Assembly: GCA_018608725.1 (NCBI GenBank)
Contig: JABAZA010000043.1
Span: 1-46,450 of the forward strand
DNA: 46,450 nt
From: Flavobacteriaceae bacterium
GTDB lineage: Bacteria; Bacteroidota; Bacteroidia; Flavobacteriales; Flavobacteriaceae
Direction of reading: 5' to 3'
Shown: one piece after another, positions 18,289-27,603 of the stretch
How the letters are laid out: each line of letters begins with the position of its first letter
Position numbering within the stretch: the first letter of the stretch is position 1
The notes under the pieces: generated by a model
Told to the model about the DNA's origin: nothing
Seen by the model: only the letters and a program-made list of their open reading frames with translations
Database searches by the model: none
Made by a program: the position numbers and the translations under genes

Positions 18289-19578
18289 TTATGCTAAAAC
18301 AGTTTTAACAGCTTTAAACGCTTCTGTCAAATCTGATTTTAAATCCTCGACATCTTCAAGACCAACCGATAAACGAATCAAATCTTTTGTTACACCTGTT
18401 GTTTCTTGTGCAGCATCGTTCAATTGTTGATGCGTTGTACTTGCAGGGTGAATAATTAGCGATTTTGTATCTCCTATGTTTGCCAATAATGAGAATAAAT
18501 TGGTAGTATCTGCAATGGTTTTAGCAGCTTCAAAACCTCCTTTGACACCAAAAGTTACAATACCACTTTGACCGTTTGGCAAATATTTATCCGCAAGTGC
18601 CTTATAAGGGCTTGACTCCAATCCTGGGTAATTTACCCATTCTACATCTTCTTGTTTTTGTAACCATTGCGCAAGTTCTAATGCGTTTTGACTGTGCTTT
18701 TTAATTCTGATTTCTAACGTTTCTAAGCCTTGTATAATTTGAAATGCATTAAACGGACTTAAAGCGGCACCATAATCTCTTAATCCTTCAATTCTTACTT
18801 TAGCAATAAAGGATGCTGCACCAATCACCTCGTTATAAACAAGACCATGATACCCTGGAGAAGGCTCTGTAAATTCTGGGAATTTTCCACTTCCCCAATC
18901 AAAGGTTCCAGCATCGATAATCGCACCACCCAAAGCTGTTCCATTTCCATTGATATACTTAGTCAAGGATTGAATTACAATATTTGCACCATGAGCAATT
19001 GGATTTAATAAATAAGGAGTGGCTACTGTATTATCTACAATTAAAGGAACTTTGTAGGCTTTTGCTTCTTTAGAAATTGCTTCAATATCAAGGACATCCA
19101 GTTTTGGATTTCCAAGAGATTCAATAAAAAAGGCTCTTGTGTTTTCTTGTGCAGCTGTTTTAAAATTTTCTGGATTTGAAGGATCTACAAAGGTGGTTGT
19201 AATCCCATGTCTTGGTAGCGTGACGCTTAACAGGTTATAAGTCCCACCGTATAAACTGCTGGATGCCACAATATGGTCGCCTGCTTTAAGCAAGGTCAAA
19301 AGACTGGTTGCAATGGCTGCGGTTCCTGAAGCGGTAACCACTGCTGCGATACCACCTTCTAAGGCTGCCAAACGCTGTTCTAAAACATCGTTTGTAGGAT
19401 TATTTATACGTGTATAAATATTTCCTGGCTCCGCAAGTGCAAATAAATTTGCTGCATGGTCTGAATTGTTAAATACATAGGCTGTAGATTGATAAATAGG
19501 AACGGCTCTTGTGCCTCCATTTTCTGACACATTGTGTCCGGCGTGCAACGCTTGAGTTGCGAATTTTTGAGTACTCAT
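18289..19578 (-). CDS. metY: O-acetylhomoserine sulfhydrylase
   Basis: PLP enzyme that forms homocysteine directly from O-acetylhomoserine and sulfide. Motifs: ATQALHAGHNVSENGGTRAVPIYQSTAYVF, of which ALHAGH and PIYQSTAY are diagnostic, YTRINNPTNDVLE, FFIESLGNPKLDVLDIE, LIVDNTVATPYL, the PLP lysine in SLTKYINGNGTALGG, and HPASTTHQQL near the C-terminus. 429 aa, normal for this group and longer than the MetZ paralogue downstream. It is the first gene of the sulfate-to-methionine operon and lies behind a long leader carrying a SAM-I riboswitch, so it is the gene most directly controlled by SAM. Confidence 0.94.
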   Translation of the reverse strand: MSTQKFATQALHAGHNVSENGGTRAVPIYQSTAYVFNNSDHAANLFALAEPGNIYTRINNPTNDVLEQRLAALEGGIAAVVTASGTAAIATSLLTLLKAGDHIVASSSLYGGTYNLLSVTLPRHGITTTFVDPSNPENFKTAAQENTRAFFIESLGNPKLDVLDIEAISKEAKAYKVPLIVDNTVATPYLLNPIAHGANIVIQSLTKYINGNGTALGGAIIDAGTFDWGSGKFPEFTEPSPGYHGLVYNEVIGAASFIAKVRIEGLRDYGAALSPFNAFQIIQGLETLEIRIKKHSQNALELAQWLQKQEDVEWVNYPGLESSPYKALADKYLPNGQSGIVTFGVKGGFEAAKTIADTTNLFSLLANIGDTKSLIIHPASTTHQQLNDAAQETTGVTKDLIRLSVGLEDVEDLKSDLTEAFKAVKTVLA

Positions 19579-19735
19579 TTTTCTAGTTGTTTTGAGTTAA
19601 TACATTAATTAAACCAAAAGTCAAATGCACTTTTTTAAAAAGTGTACTTATTAGAAAAATGTTATAAAGAAATCATAATTACAGAATAGTAATTACGTTT
19701 AGTTATCTATCTGATTTTCGATAAATGAATCAAAA
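19579..19735 (-). other. Expression platform / leader between riboswitch and metY
   Basis: This 157-nt leader has no ORF. Three pairings are visible on the minus strand: TTGATTTT with AAAATCAG next to the aptamer, overlapping P1; a 7-bp stem TAATTAC/GTAATTA (19656-19675); and a 7-bp stem CACTTTT/AAAAGTG (19628-19644). The last is followed only by CATTTGACTTTT, not a good U-run. No Shine-Dalgarno sequence precedes the metY ATG. The rest of the 322-bp gap 19579-19900 holds the aptamer and the promoter. Confidence 0.55.
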
Positions 19736-19820
19736 ATCAAGTAGAATTTAGCACCTACTTTATGAATATAAAGGGTTGCTAAGGCTTCAGCGGGTCTAGT
19801 CCCTCCACCTTTCTTGATAA
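19736..19820 (-). promoter_or_regulatory. SAM-I (S-box) riboswitch aptamer
   Basis: On the minus strand this region matches the S-box core: AAGAAAGGTGGAGGGACT, then GACCCGCTGAAGCC, TTAGCAACCC and, after a variable P3 hairpin, AGGTGCTAAATTC. P1 is formed by ATCAAG (19818-19813) and CTTGAT (19741-19736). S-boxes bind S-adenosylmethionine and shut down methionine genes. The P1 3' strand can pair instead with a downstream AAAATCAG, giving a competing stem, as expected for a switch. I see no clear U-tailed terminator, so the output could be weak termination or control of translation of metY. Confidence 0.93.
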
Positions 19821-19851
19821 CATCTCAGTAAGCTATTGAACTTTGTTGGTG

Positions 19852-19884
19852 CAAATATTCAATAATAAAATTATAATAACCAAA
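19852..19884 (-). promoter_or_regulatory. Bacteroidota-type promoter of the SAM-riboswitch operon
   Basis: Minus strand: TTTG (19884-19881), 21 nt, then AATATTTG (19859-19852), one mismatch from the TAnnTTTG -7 consensus. Transcription would begin near 19846, about 26 nt before the aptamer. The same 21-nt spacing is seen at the HU and rng promoters in this window. Confidence 0.6.
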
Positions 19885-19900
19885 TTATTTTCGGTTAAAA

Positions 19901-21451
19901 TTAATTATTTTTATTTAAAGATAAAAATTTTCGTCTAATAACGGATTCTACCGATTTATTTTCTATTCTACTTTCTAGCCATGATAAAATATCCAAGTAC
20001 AAAAAGGCACGTCTTTCATAAGGATCGTCTTCTAATGCTTTAAGTTTGGCATGTAACTCTTTAAATGCAGCTTTAATTTCTTGCGGATAGATGTCTCCTA
20101 ATTGTTTTAAAAACTTAATCATTTCCTTTTGCACCAAATACAAATCTTCCATTTTAATCAAGAATTTGTAGGTACTTTTAATCAACGACTCCAAATTGTA
20201 ATCCAAACCAGCTTCGTAATGTGCAACTAAATTTAAAATTCGTGAAAAACACAAAAGGTCTTCACGCATTTGAAGAGATTTATTACTGATAATTTTATCT
20301 AAAAAATCAATACATTTTTGATGTTCACCAATCCCAAAGTACAAACTCGCAATTTTATAATAAAACACCATCACATGGTGTTCATCAATACGTGTTTTGT
20401 GTTTTTCAATTCCCTCTAGAATCTCAGGAATTAATGGCAGACCCTCTTTAAAAGTGCCTTCCATAAAATGGGCATTAAATTTATTGGACCCCACATACAA
20501 AAACGTAAGGCTCTGTACATTATCGTCTTTAGGAAACCCCTCTTCTTTAGTGATCTCTACGAGTCTTGTAAGAGTTTCTTTAAACTTTTGATGGTTTTTT
20601 ATAAAAAATAAAGCTTCTAATAAATTTTGATATCCATTCAGAAAAAAGACAGGGTTTAACTTAATCATTCCCGGGTGTTCATGGAAAAGATTTACCCATT
20701 TTTTAGAGTATTTATAACAACCTAAGAAATCTTGAATTAAAAAACTGTACCATAAATAGGACTTGTAGAGCCATAATTTCTCTCTAAAACCAAGTTCAGA
20801 AATTTTATACTCTGGCAACCGATCGTTAAAATATTTAGTAATTTTTTCATGTTCTGAAGCTTGTTTTACAAAACCCGTTTTCAAAAACTCACCATACAAT
20901 TGAAGAGATAAATTCGACAGTTGACTTGCTAATAAGTTTTGCTGACTTAGCTCTTGAGCTTGAACCGTTAATTCATCGGCTCTGTTACTAATACTTCGAG
21001 TGATGTACTGACCTTCAATTACTTTTTCCAACTCAATAATCTCATAAGCTATATTTTTTTCTTCATTTGCAACCGCTAAAGATTTGGCTTTGTCCAATAT
21101 TTTTAAACTTTGGGTGTAAAGACCTTTATGATATAAAATAGTTGCAAAATCTAATTGTTCTCGAATCTGAATTCTAATATTTTGATGGGATGGATTTAAT
21201 CGCAAACTAATCAATATCTGCTTATACAAATGGGCTTTAAGATTTGATAACTGCTCTTTTTTAACAAACCCGTGTTTCAAAATCGCCGCTTCATCATATA
21301 TCTTTAGTTTTTGCAAAACCGTAAAGAGCAATAAAAATTTGGAATCTTCATTAACGCCAATTCGACCCACATAAAGTTTAAATTGTCTTTTTTCAGATTT
21401 GGACAACGACTTTATCAGCACAAATAAATTATCTTTTTGCTCTTTAGTCAT
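19901..21451 (-). CDS. Conserved helical-repeat protein of unknown function
   Basis: A 516-aa cytoplasmic protein (no signal peptide or membrane segment) that I cannot assign to a named family. It is rich in Leu, Lys and Glu and looks all-helical, with TPR-like helical pairs, for example ATILYHKGLYTQSLKILDKAKSLA (about residues 103-126), VMVFYYKIASLYFGIGEHQKCIDFLDKI and the segment around LFFIKNHQKFKETL. The N-terminus MTKEQKDNLFVLIKSLSKSEKRQFKLYV resembles a recurring start of uncharacterised Flavobacteriia proteins. It sits alone between the met operon promoter and leuA. A scaffold or protein-protein interaction role is likely; the partner is unknown. Confidence 0.7.
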   Translation of the reverse strand: MTKEQKDNLFVLIKSLSKSEKRQFKLYVGRIGVNEDSKFLLLFTVLQKLKIYDEAAILKHGFVKKEQLSNLKAHLYKQILISLRLNPSHQNIRIQIREQLDFATILYHKGLYTQSLKILDKAKSLAVANEEKNIAYEIIELEKVIEGQYITRSISNRADELTVQAQELSQQNLLASQLSNLSLQLYGEFLKTGFVKQASEHEKITKYFNDRLPEYKISELGFREKLWLYKSYLWYSFLIQDFLGCYKYSKKWVNLFHEHPGMIKLNPVFFLNGYQNLLEALFFIKNHQKFKETLTRLVEITKEEGFPKDDNVQSLTFLYVGSNKFNAHFMEGTFKEGLPLIPEILEGIEKHKTRIDEHHVMVFYYKIASLYFGIGEHQKCIDFLDKIISNKSLQMREDLLCFSRILNLVAHYEAGLDYNLESLIKSTYKFLIKMEDLYLVQKEMIKFLKQLGDIYPQEIKAAFKELHAKLKALEDDPYERRAFLYLDILSWLESRIENKSVESVIRRKFLSLNKNN

Positions 21452-21600
21452 AGTATAAATATTGACATATAATGTTGTATATTAGCCCCTTAATTAGCAT
21501 AAGGCAGAGTTATACATCGTAAAAAGAATGTGATAAACGCCTCATTTGAAAGAACCAAAATATAAATTCGTATTACAATACAAAAATATATTCTTAAGAA

Positions 21601-22761
21601 ATGTCTAACACACAAATCCAAATCTTTGACACAACGCTTCGCGATGGCGAGCAAGTTCCTGGTTGTAAGCTCAATACAGCGCAAAAAATAATTATTGCAA
21701 AACAGCTTGATTTATTAGGTGTTGACATTATTGAGGCAGGGTTTCCTGTATCAAGCCCCGGAGACTTTAAATCCGTTGAGGAAATTTCAAAAATCGTGAC
21801 AAATGCCTCTGTATGTGGATTAACAAGGTCGGTAGAAAACGATATTAAAGTTGCTGCTGAAGCACTTAAATATGCCAAAAAACCCAGAATCCATACAGGG
21901 ATTGGAACTTCCGATTCTCATATTATTCATAAATTTAAATCCAATAAAGATGCCATTATTGAACGCGCAGTAAGAGCCGTTTCATATGCGAAATCTTTTG
22001 TAGAAGATGTTGAGTTTTATGCTGAAGATGCTGGACGGACGGATAATGACTATTTAGCACGAGTTTGTGAAGCGGTCATCAAAGCGGGTGCCACAGTATT
22101 GAATATTCCCGATACTACAGGCTACTGTTTACCACAAGAATACGGAGCTAAAATTAAGTACCTAAAAGAAAATGTGAAAGGAATTGATAAGGCCGTCATC
22201 TCTTGCCATTGTCACAATGATTTAGGACTCGCTACTGCGAATTCTATTGAAGGAATCGTAAATGGTGCCAGACAAATAGAATGCACGATAAACGGAATTG
22301 GAGAGCGTGCTGGAAATACCGCTTTGGAAGAAGTCGTCATGATTTTGAAACAGCATCCTTATTTGAATTTAGACACAAATATTAACACGACAATGTTATA
22401 TGGCATCAGCCAATTAGTCTCTGAAAGTATGGGAATTTATACCCAACCAAACAAAGCGATCGTAGGTGCCAATGCTTTTGCACACAGCTCAGGAATTCAT
22501 CAAGATGGAGTGATTAAAAATCGTGAGACTTATGAAATTATCGATCCTAAAGATGTTGGAGTTACAGAATCTGCCATTGTGCTTACGGCTAGAAGTGGTC
22601 GTGCAGCTTTAGCTTACAGAGCTAAAAATGTTGGAGTAGAACTTACAAAACTTGAACTCGATATTGTTTATGCAGAATTCTTAAAGTTTGCAGATACTAA
22701 AAAAGAAGTTTTAGATACCGATATTCATCAAATTATAGAAACTAGTAAGATTTACAAATAA
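21601..22761 (+). CDS. leuA: 2-Isopropylmalate synthase, short form without regulatory domain
   Basis: First committed step of leucine synthesis: acetyl-CoA plus 2-oxoisovalerate gives 2-isopropylmalate. The TIM-barrel motifs [17 protein letters not shown] and the metal-binding [11 protein letters not shown] are present, with [12 protein letters not shown] and the subdomain [20 protein letters not shown]. It ends at 386 aa, after subdomain II, so the ~130-residue C-terminal allosteric domain that senses leucine in E. coli-type LeuA is missing. A homocitrate or citramalate synthase is possible on similarity alone, but leuC, leuD and leuB follow directly. The start ATG is preceded by an A-rich stretch without a Shine-Dalgarno sequence. 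Confidence 0.93.
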   Translation: MSNTQIQIFDTTLRDGEQVPGCKLNTAQKIIIAKQLDLLGVDIIEAGFPVSSPGDFKSVEEISKIVTNASVCGLTRSVENDIKVAAEALKYAKKPRIHTGIGTSDSHIIHKFKSNKDAIIERAVRAVSYAKSFVEDVEFYAEDAGRTDNDYLARVCEAVIKAGATVLNIPDTTGYCLPQEYGAKIKYLKENVKGIDKAVISCHCHNDLGLATANSIEGIVNGARQIECTINGIGERAGNTALEEVVMILKQHPYLNLDTNINTTMLYGISQLVSESMGIYTQPNKAIVGANAFAHSSGIHQDGVIKNRETYEIIDPKDVGVTESAIVLTARSGRAALAYRAKNVGVELTKLELDIVYAEFLKFADTKKEVLDTDIHQIIETSKIYK

Positions 22762-22778
22762 ATCGAATCCTTTTCATT

Positions 22779-24161
22779 ATGAAAAAAACCTTATTTGATA
22801 AAGTTTGGGACGCCCATGTCGTTGATTCAATTCAAGACGGACCTCAAATTTTATACATTGACAAACACTTAATACACGAAGTGACCAGTCCACAAGCATT
22901 TAATGAATTGGCTGATAGAAAGATTCCTGTATTTCGACCCAACCAGATTGTTGCCACAGCCGATCACAATACTCCAACATTAGACCAACACTTGCCTGTG
23001 AGAGACGAATTATCGAGAAAACAACTTGCTCAACTCTCCGAAAACTGCAAAAAAAACAATATTACGCTGTATGAATTAGGACATAAATACAATGGGATAG
23101 TTCATGTCATGGCACCAGAATTAGGCATCACTCAACCAGGGATGACCATGGTTTGTGGTGACAGTCACACCTCTACACACGGGGCGTTTGGAACCATCGC
23201 TTTTGGAATTGGAACCAGTCAGGTAGCTCAAGTATTTGCAAGTCAATGTCTGTTGTTAACAAAGCCAAAAAGCTTGCGTGTTACCGTCAATGGAACACTC
23301 AAAAATGGAGTGCTTCCAAAAGATGTCATCCTCTATATCATTTCTAAATTGGGCACCAATTCTGGAACTGGTTATTTTTGTGAATACGCTGGAGATGTCT
23401 TTGAAAACATGAGCATGGAAGGCCGAATGACTGTCTGTAATATGAGCATTGAAATGGGGGCCAGAGGTGGAATGATTGCGCCAGACGCCACCACTTTTGA
23501 GTATGTTAAAGACCGTGAATTTGCTCCTAAAAAGGACGCTTTTGATGCCAAAGTAGCCTATTGGAAAACACTTCCAACAGATGAAGGTGCAGTTTTTGAT
23601 AAAGAATATTATTTTGATGCTGAGGATATTGAACCGATGGTCACTTACGGGACAAACCCAGGAATGGGAATTAAAATTTCGGAAACAATTCCTGTTGATA
23701 ACGATCCATCTTTTAAGAAGTCTTTAGACTATATGAATTTTGAAGCTGGGAAATCCTTGATTGACACCCCCATAAATTTTGTATTTATTGGAAGTTGTAC
23801 AAACTCAAGAATTGAAGACTTTAGAGTGGCAGCCGATTATGTGAAAGGAAAACGAAAAGCAGACAATGTAACAGCGTGGTTGGTTCCTGGGAGTAAACAA
23901 GTCGAAACTCAAATTATAAACGAAGGATTAAAAGACATTTTCAATGCTGCTGGTTTTGAGTTAAGACAACCCGGATGTTCCGCTTGTTTGGCAATGAATG
24001 ACGATAAGATTCCACAAAATGAATATTGCGTTTCTACTTCAAACCGAAACTTTGAAGGCCGTCAAGGCCCAGGTTCAAGAACCATATTAGCAAGTCCTTT
24101 AGTAGCTGCTGCAACCGCTATTGAAGGAAAAATTATTGACATCACAAAACAATTAAATTAA
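22779..24161 (+). CDS. leuC: 3-Isopropylmalate dehydratase large subunit
   Basis: Aconitase-family subunit carrying the [4Fe-4S] cluster that isomerises 2- to 3-isopropylmalate together with LeuD. Cluster cysteines are in FIGSCTNSR and [12 protein letters not shown]. Other motifs are [41 protein letters not shown] and [14 protein letters not shown]. 460 aa, the usual length. It begins 17 nt after leuA and its stop overlaps the leuD start by one base (TAATG), fitting equal production of the two subunits. Its cluster is presumably supplied by the SUF operon further downstream. Confidence 0.96.
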   Translation: MKKTLFDKVWDAHVVDSIQDGPQILYIDKHLIHEVTSPQAFNELADRKIPVFRPNQIVATADHNTPTLDQHLPVRDELSRKQLAQLSENCKKNNITLYELGHKYNGIVHVMAPELGITQPGMTMVCGDSHTSTHGAFGTIAFGIGTSQVAQVFASQCLLLTKPKSLRVTVNGTLKNGVLPKDVILYIISKLGTNSGTGYFCEYAGDVFENMSMEGRMTVCNMSIEMGARGGMIAPDATTFEYVKDREFAPKKDAFDAKVAYWKTLPTDEGAVFDKEYYFDAEDIEPMVTYGTNPGMGIKISETIPVDNDPSFKKSLDYMNFEAGKSLIDTPINFVFIGSCTNSRIEDFRVAADYVKGKRKADNVTAWLVPGSKQVETQIINEGLKDIFNAAGFELRQPGCSACLAMNDDKIPQNEYCVSTSNRNFEGRQGPGSRTILASPLVAAATAIEGKIIDITKQLN

Positions 24162-24751
24162 TGGAAAAATTTACCACACACACAACTCAAGCAGTTCCAT
24201 TAAACATTGCAAATGTAGATACCGATCAAATCATACCAGCACGGTTTTTAAAAGCGACTGACAAAAAAGGATTTGGAGACAATGTTTTTAGAGATTGGCG
24301 TTTTGATAAATCGGGAAATCTAAATACAGAGTTTACGCTAAACAACCCTATTTATTCTGGAAGTATTTTAATTGCAGGCGATAATTTTGGTTGTGGATCC
24401 AGTCGTGAACATGCCGCATGGGCGCTTGTTGGATATGGATTTAAAGTCATTGTTTCTAGTTTTTTTGCAGACATTTTTAAAGGAAATGCCTTGAACAATG
24501 GATTGCTTCCTGTTCAGGTTTCTGAATCGTTTTTAAGTGCCCTATTTGCTGCCATTGAAACCGATGCAAACACCCAATTTGAAGTCAATTTAGAAACACA
24601 AACCATCAGCATCAAAGGAACGGATCTCAAAGAATCTTTTGAGATTGATCCTTACAAAAAAACATGTATGATTAATGGCTACGATGACATTGATTATTTA
24701 TTAAGTAAAAAAGAACTTATCGAAGCATTTGAGCTTCAAAAAACGGATTGA
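24161..24751 (+). CDS. leuD: 3-Isopropylmalate dehydratase small subunit
   Basis: Swivelling domain subunit of isopropylmalate isomerase. Visible family motifs: [14 protein letters not shown] near the N-terminus, [21 protein letters not shown] (substrate-binding SSREHA loop) and [19 protein letters not shown]. 196 aa, typical. The start is fixed by the one-base overlap with the leuC stop, and leuB begins directly after its stop codon, so it is embedded in the leuACDB operon. Confidence 0.96.
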   Translation: MEKFTTHTTQAVPLNIANVDTDQIIPARFLKATDKKGFGDNVFRDWRFDKSGNLNTEFTLNNPIYSGSILIAGDNFGCGSSREHAAWALVGYGFKVIVSSFFADIFKGNALNNGLLPVQVSESFLSALFAAIETDANTQFEVNLETQTISIKGTDLKESFEIDPYKKTCMINGYDDIDYLLSKKELIEAFELQKTD

Positions 24752-24752
24752 T

Positions 24753-25871
24753 ATGAACTTAAAAATCGCTGTATTATCAGGAGATGGCATTGGACCCGAA
24801 GTCACGGAACAAGCTGTAAAAGTATTAGAAGCAATTGCGGTCAATTTTGATCACAATTTTAAATTTACCCCTGCACCCGTAGGTGCAACCGCTATTGATC
24901 AAGTTGGAGACCCACTTCCAGAAAGCACACTCGACATTTGTAAAGCTAATGACACTATTTTATTTGGTGCCATTGGCCACCCAAAGTACGACAACGACCC
25001 CTCGGCAAAAGTACGTCCAGAACAAGGACTTCTAAAGCTTCGTAAAGAACTGGGCTTGTATGCAAATGTTAGGCCCGTTAAAGCCTACGACACCTTACTA
25101 AACAAATCGCCTTTAAAGAAAGATCGGATTCAAGGAACTGATATCAGTATTTACCGAGAATTAACAGGAGGTATTTATTTCGGAGAAAAGAAACTCAGTG
25201 CCGATGGCAATACCGCTTCGGATTTGTGTGAGTACTCACGCCACGAAATTGAGCGCATTGCTCGTTTGGCTTTTGTTGCGGCAAAATCTAGACGCCAAAA
25301 AGTGACCTTGATTGACAAAGCAAACGTCTTAGAAACCTCGCGTCTATGGCGAAAAGTAGTGGGTGAAATTGCGAAAGACTACCCAGAAATTGAACTCGAT
25401 TTCTTATTTGTTGACAATGCAGCCATGCAAATGATTTTAAACCCCACACAGTTTGATGTGATCTTGACCGAAAACTTGTTTGGAGACGTCATTAGCGATG
25501 AAGCAAGTGTTATTGGCGGTTCTATAGGACTGTTGGCATCTGCATCTGTTGGTGACAAACATTCGATGTTTGAGCCCATTCATGGCTCCTATCCACAAGC
25601 CGAGGGTAAAGGAATTGCAAATCCAATTGCATCCATCTTATCTGCAGCAATGTTACTGGATCATTTTGAGCTTTTCAAAGAAGCTGAATTGATACGAACA
25701 GCCGTTGAGAAATCATTACAACTCAACATTACAACACCCGATTTGAATACTAAATTTGATAATATCACAACCTCTAAAGTTGGTGATTTTATTGAAGACT
25801 ATATTAACAACCCAGACGATTCCAATCTGAATTTTACAAATATGCATTTGGGACAGTCCACGATTATCTAA
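24753..25871 (+). CDS. leuB: 3-Isopropylmalate dehydrogenase
   Basis: NAD-dependent oxidative decarboxylation of 3-isopropylmalate to 2-oxoisocaproate. The protein begins MNLKIAVLSGDGIGPEV and has the isocitrate/isopropylmalate dehydrogenase features RPEQGLLKLRKELGLYANVRPVK, RELTGGIYFGEK, DKANVLETSRLWR and LFGDVISDEASVIGGSIGLL. I placed the start at the ATG at 24753 (372 aa), immediately after leuD; an in-frame TTG at 24729 would overlap leuD and add eight unconserved residues. Last gene of the leu operon, ending before a strong terminator. Confidence 0.95.
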   Translation: MNLKIAVLSGDGIGPEVTEQAVKVLEAIAVNFDHNFKFTPAPVGATAIDQVGDPLPESTLDICKANDTILFGAIGHPKYDNDPSAKVRPEQGLLKLRKELGLYANVRPVKAYDTLLNKSPLKKDRIQGTDISIYRELTGGIYFGEKKLSADGNTASDLCEYSRHEIERIARLAFVAAKSRRQKVTLIDKANVLETSRLWRKVVGEIAKDYPEIELDFLFVDNAAMQMILNPTQFDVILTENLFGDVISDEASVIGGSIGLLASASVGDKHSMFEPIHGSYPQAEGKGIANPIASILSAAMLLDHFELFKEAELIRTAVEKSLQLNITTPDLNTKFDNITTSKVGDFIEDYINNPDDSNLNFTNMHLGQSTII

Positions 25872-25892
25872 GTTAATTTTTAAAAAAACTCC

Positions 25893-25925
25893 AAAAAAAA
25901 AGCCCCGCTAAGCGGGGCTTTTTTT
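25893..25925. terminator. Bidirectional rho-independent terminator between leuB and rng
   Basis: GC-rich hairpin AGCCCCGC (25901-25908), loop TAA, GCGGGGCT (25912-25919), with eight A before and seven T after. It serves both convergent genes; the stop codon of rng (25924-25926) lies in the T-run itself. Confidence 0.95.
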
Positions 25926-27471
25926 ACAGTTTAATGGTTTTGCCATTTTCGTTTTTAAAACGAAACTCCAGATATGTGTAAGCATCTCTAGGCATAATTT
26001 TAACCCATTTTTTATGTTCAAAATACCATTTTGTACGTATGGATGGGAAGCCTTTTGTAATAAAGGCTGCTATAAAAGGGTGTGTGTTTAAAGTCACTTT
26101 TTTATAGCCTTTTTTCATAATTTGATCCAGCTGATGATTAATTTTATCAATCAAAACAATTGGTGCTTCTACTTCAGCGCCATTAGAACCATTAGGATTT
26201 GCTTCCTTGGTTTTAATGTTCATTTCTGGTCGAACACGTTGTCTTGTGATTTGAATTAACCCAAACTTGCTTGGAGGTAATATTTTGTGTTTGGCTCTAT
26301 CGTCTTTCATCTCATTTCTAAGATGATCAAAGAGTTTTTTGCGATTCTCTGCTTTGTTCATATCAATAAAATCCACCACAATAATACCACCCATATCACG
26401 CAATCTAAATTGGCGTGCGAGTTCGGTTGCAGCGAGAATATTAACTTCTAAAGCCGTTGCTTCTTGATTTCTTTCTTTACTTGAACGATTTCCGCTATTG
26501 ACATCTACCACATGTAAGGCTTCTGTGTGCTCTATAATTAAATAGGCTCCACGCGCCATTGACACGGTTTTTCCAAATGATGTTTTAATTTGTCTTTCGA
26601 TCCCAAATTTTTCAAAAATGGGTGTTTTTGGATTGTGGTATTTCACAATCGCCTCTTTGTGAGGCGCAATTTCATGAACATAATCTTTAATTTGATTATA
26701 AAGCAAATCGTCATCCACCGTAATACCTGTAAAGGTATCATTGAAAATATCTCTAAGAATAGAGGACGCTTTATTCATTTCGCCGAGTACTTTACTTGGC
26801 GTATGGGCGCGTGGAATTGCTTTACAAATAGATTCCCATTTTTTATATAAGTCTTGAAGGTCTTTATCGAGTTCGGCCACTTTTTTATCTGTAGCAACGG
26901 TTCTGATAATGACCCCAAATCCTTTGGGAGTAATGCTTCTTACTAAACGCTTTAGACGTTCTTTTTCGGATCTGCTTTCAATTTTTTGAGAAATTGAGAT
27001 ACGGTCTGAGAAAGGAACGAGTACCAAATAGCGGCCAGCAAGTGAAATTTCGGAACTGATTCTAGGTCCCTTTGTGGAGATTGGTTCTTTTACAATTTGA
27101 ACCAAAATAGATTGATTTGATTTTATAACAGAATCAATACTACCATCTTTTTTAATGTCTTCTTCAAAAGTAAAGTTTTTTAAAGAGTAATCTTTTAGTT
27201 TACCTGTGCTTACACGTTTCATGAATTTCATAAGTGTTGGAAGCTTAGGCCCTAAATCATGGTAATGCAAAAATGCATCTTTATGATACCCTACATTAAC
27301 AAATGCAGCGTTGAGACCCGGAACAGACTTTCTTACTTTGGCTAAAAACACATCGCCAACAGAAAATTTGCTGTTATCTTCGTCATTTTGAAATTCAATT
27401 AGTTTTCCATCTTTTAATAAGGCAAAATCAACATTGTCTGAATTTGATCGAATTATTAATTCTTTATTCAT
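25924..27471 (-). CDS. rng: Ribonuclease E/G family endoribonuclease
   Basis: Single-strand-specific endoribonuclease for RNA maturation and decay. An S1 RNA-binding domain is near the N-terminus (VGDVFLAKVRKSVPGLNAAFVNVG). The catalytic DNase I-like domain carries the metal-binding aspartates in LHVVDVNSGNRS and GGIIVVDFIDM, and a family block TRQRVRPEM. No long C-terminal degradosome scaffold is present, so it is RNase G-like (515 aa from the ATG at 27471). An upstream GTG at 27495 would add eight residues but MNKELIIRS is the usual N-terminus. The promoter at 27551-27582 implies an 5' leader of about 75 nt. Confidence 0.93.
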   Translation of the reverse strand: MNKELIIRSNSDNVDFALLKDGKLIEFQNDEDNSKFSVGDVFLAKVRKSVPGLNAAFVNVGYHKDAFLHYHDLGPKLPTLMKFMKRVSTGKLKDYSLKNFTFEEDIKKDGSIDSVIKSNQSILVQIVKEPISTKGPRISSEISLAGRYLVLVPFSDRISISQKIESRSEKERLKRLVRSITPKGFGVIIRTVATDKKVAELDKDLQDLYKKWESICKAIPRAHTPSKVLGEMNKASSILRDIFNDTFTGITVDDDLLYNQIKDYVHEIAPHKEAIVKYHNPKTPIFEKFGIERQIKTSFGKTVSMARGAYLIIEHTEALHVVDVNSGNRSSKERNQEATALEVNILAATELARQFRLRDMGGIIVVDFIDMNKAENRKKLFDHLRNEMKDDRAKHKILPPSKFGLIQITRQRVRPEMNIKTKEANPNGSNGAEVEAPIVLIDKINHQLDQIMKKGYKKVTLNTHPFIAAFITKGFPSIRTKWYFEHKKWVKIMPRDAYTYLEFRFKNENGKTIKL

Positions 27472-27550
27472 GGGTGTTAATTTTAATCTATACACGAATG
27501 TACAGATGGATTATAAAATATTTTTCTTGATTCACTCTCGCAGATAACTG

Positions 27551-27582
27551 CAAAAGTATAATCCATTAGGTGTTTTAAACAA
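27551..27582 (-). promoter_or_regulatory. Promoter of rng (-33/-7 Bacteroidota type)
   Basis: Minus strand: TTG (27582-27580), 21 nt, TACTTTTG (27558-27551), an exact TAnnTTTG match. The -33 element lies inside the palindrome at 27569-27603. Confidence 0.65.
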
Positions 27583-27603
27583 TAATAAAGCTGTTTAAAC
27601 ACC
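27569..27603. repeat. Hairpin-forming palindrome overlapping the rng promoter
   Basis: GGTGTTTTAAACA and TGTTTAAACACC form a 12-bp stem with one bulged T and a 10-nt loop. It overlaps the -33 region of the rng promoter and could be an operator. As a terminator it lacks a run of T on either side. Confidence 0.5.

Noticed and set aside
19628-19644. Hairpin CACTTTT/AAAAGTG as the riboswitch terminator
   Set aside because: The stem is AT-rich and the following sequence on the minus strand has no U-run, so it is not a convincing intrinsic terminator.
21490-21600. Leucine leader peptide or T-box before leuA
   Set aside because: No short ORF rich in leucine codons and no T-box core were found; only a weak CCTTA/TAAGG hairpin is present.
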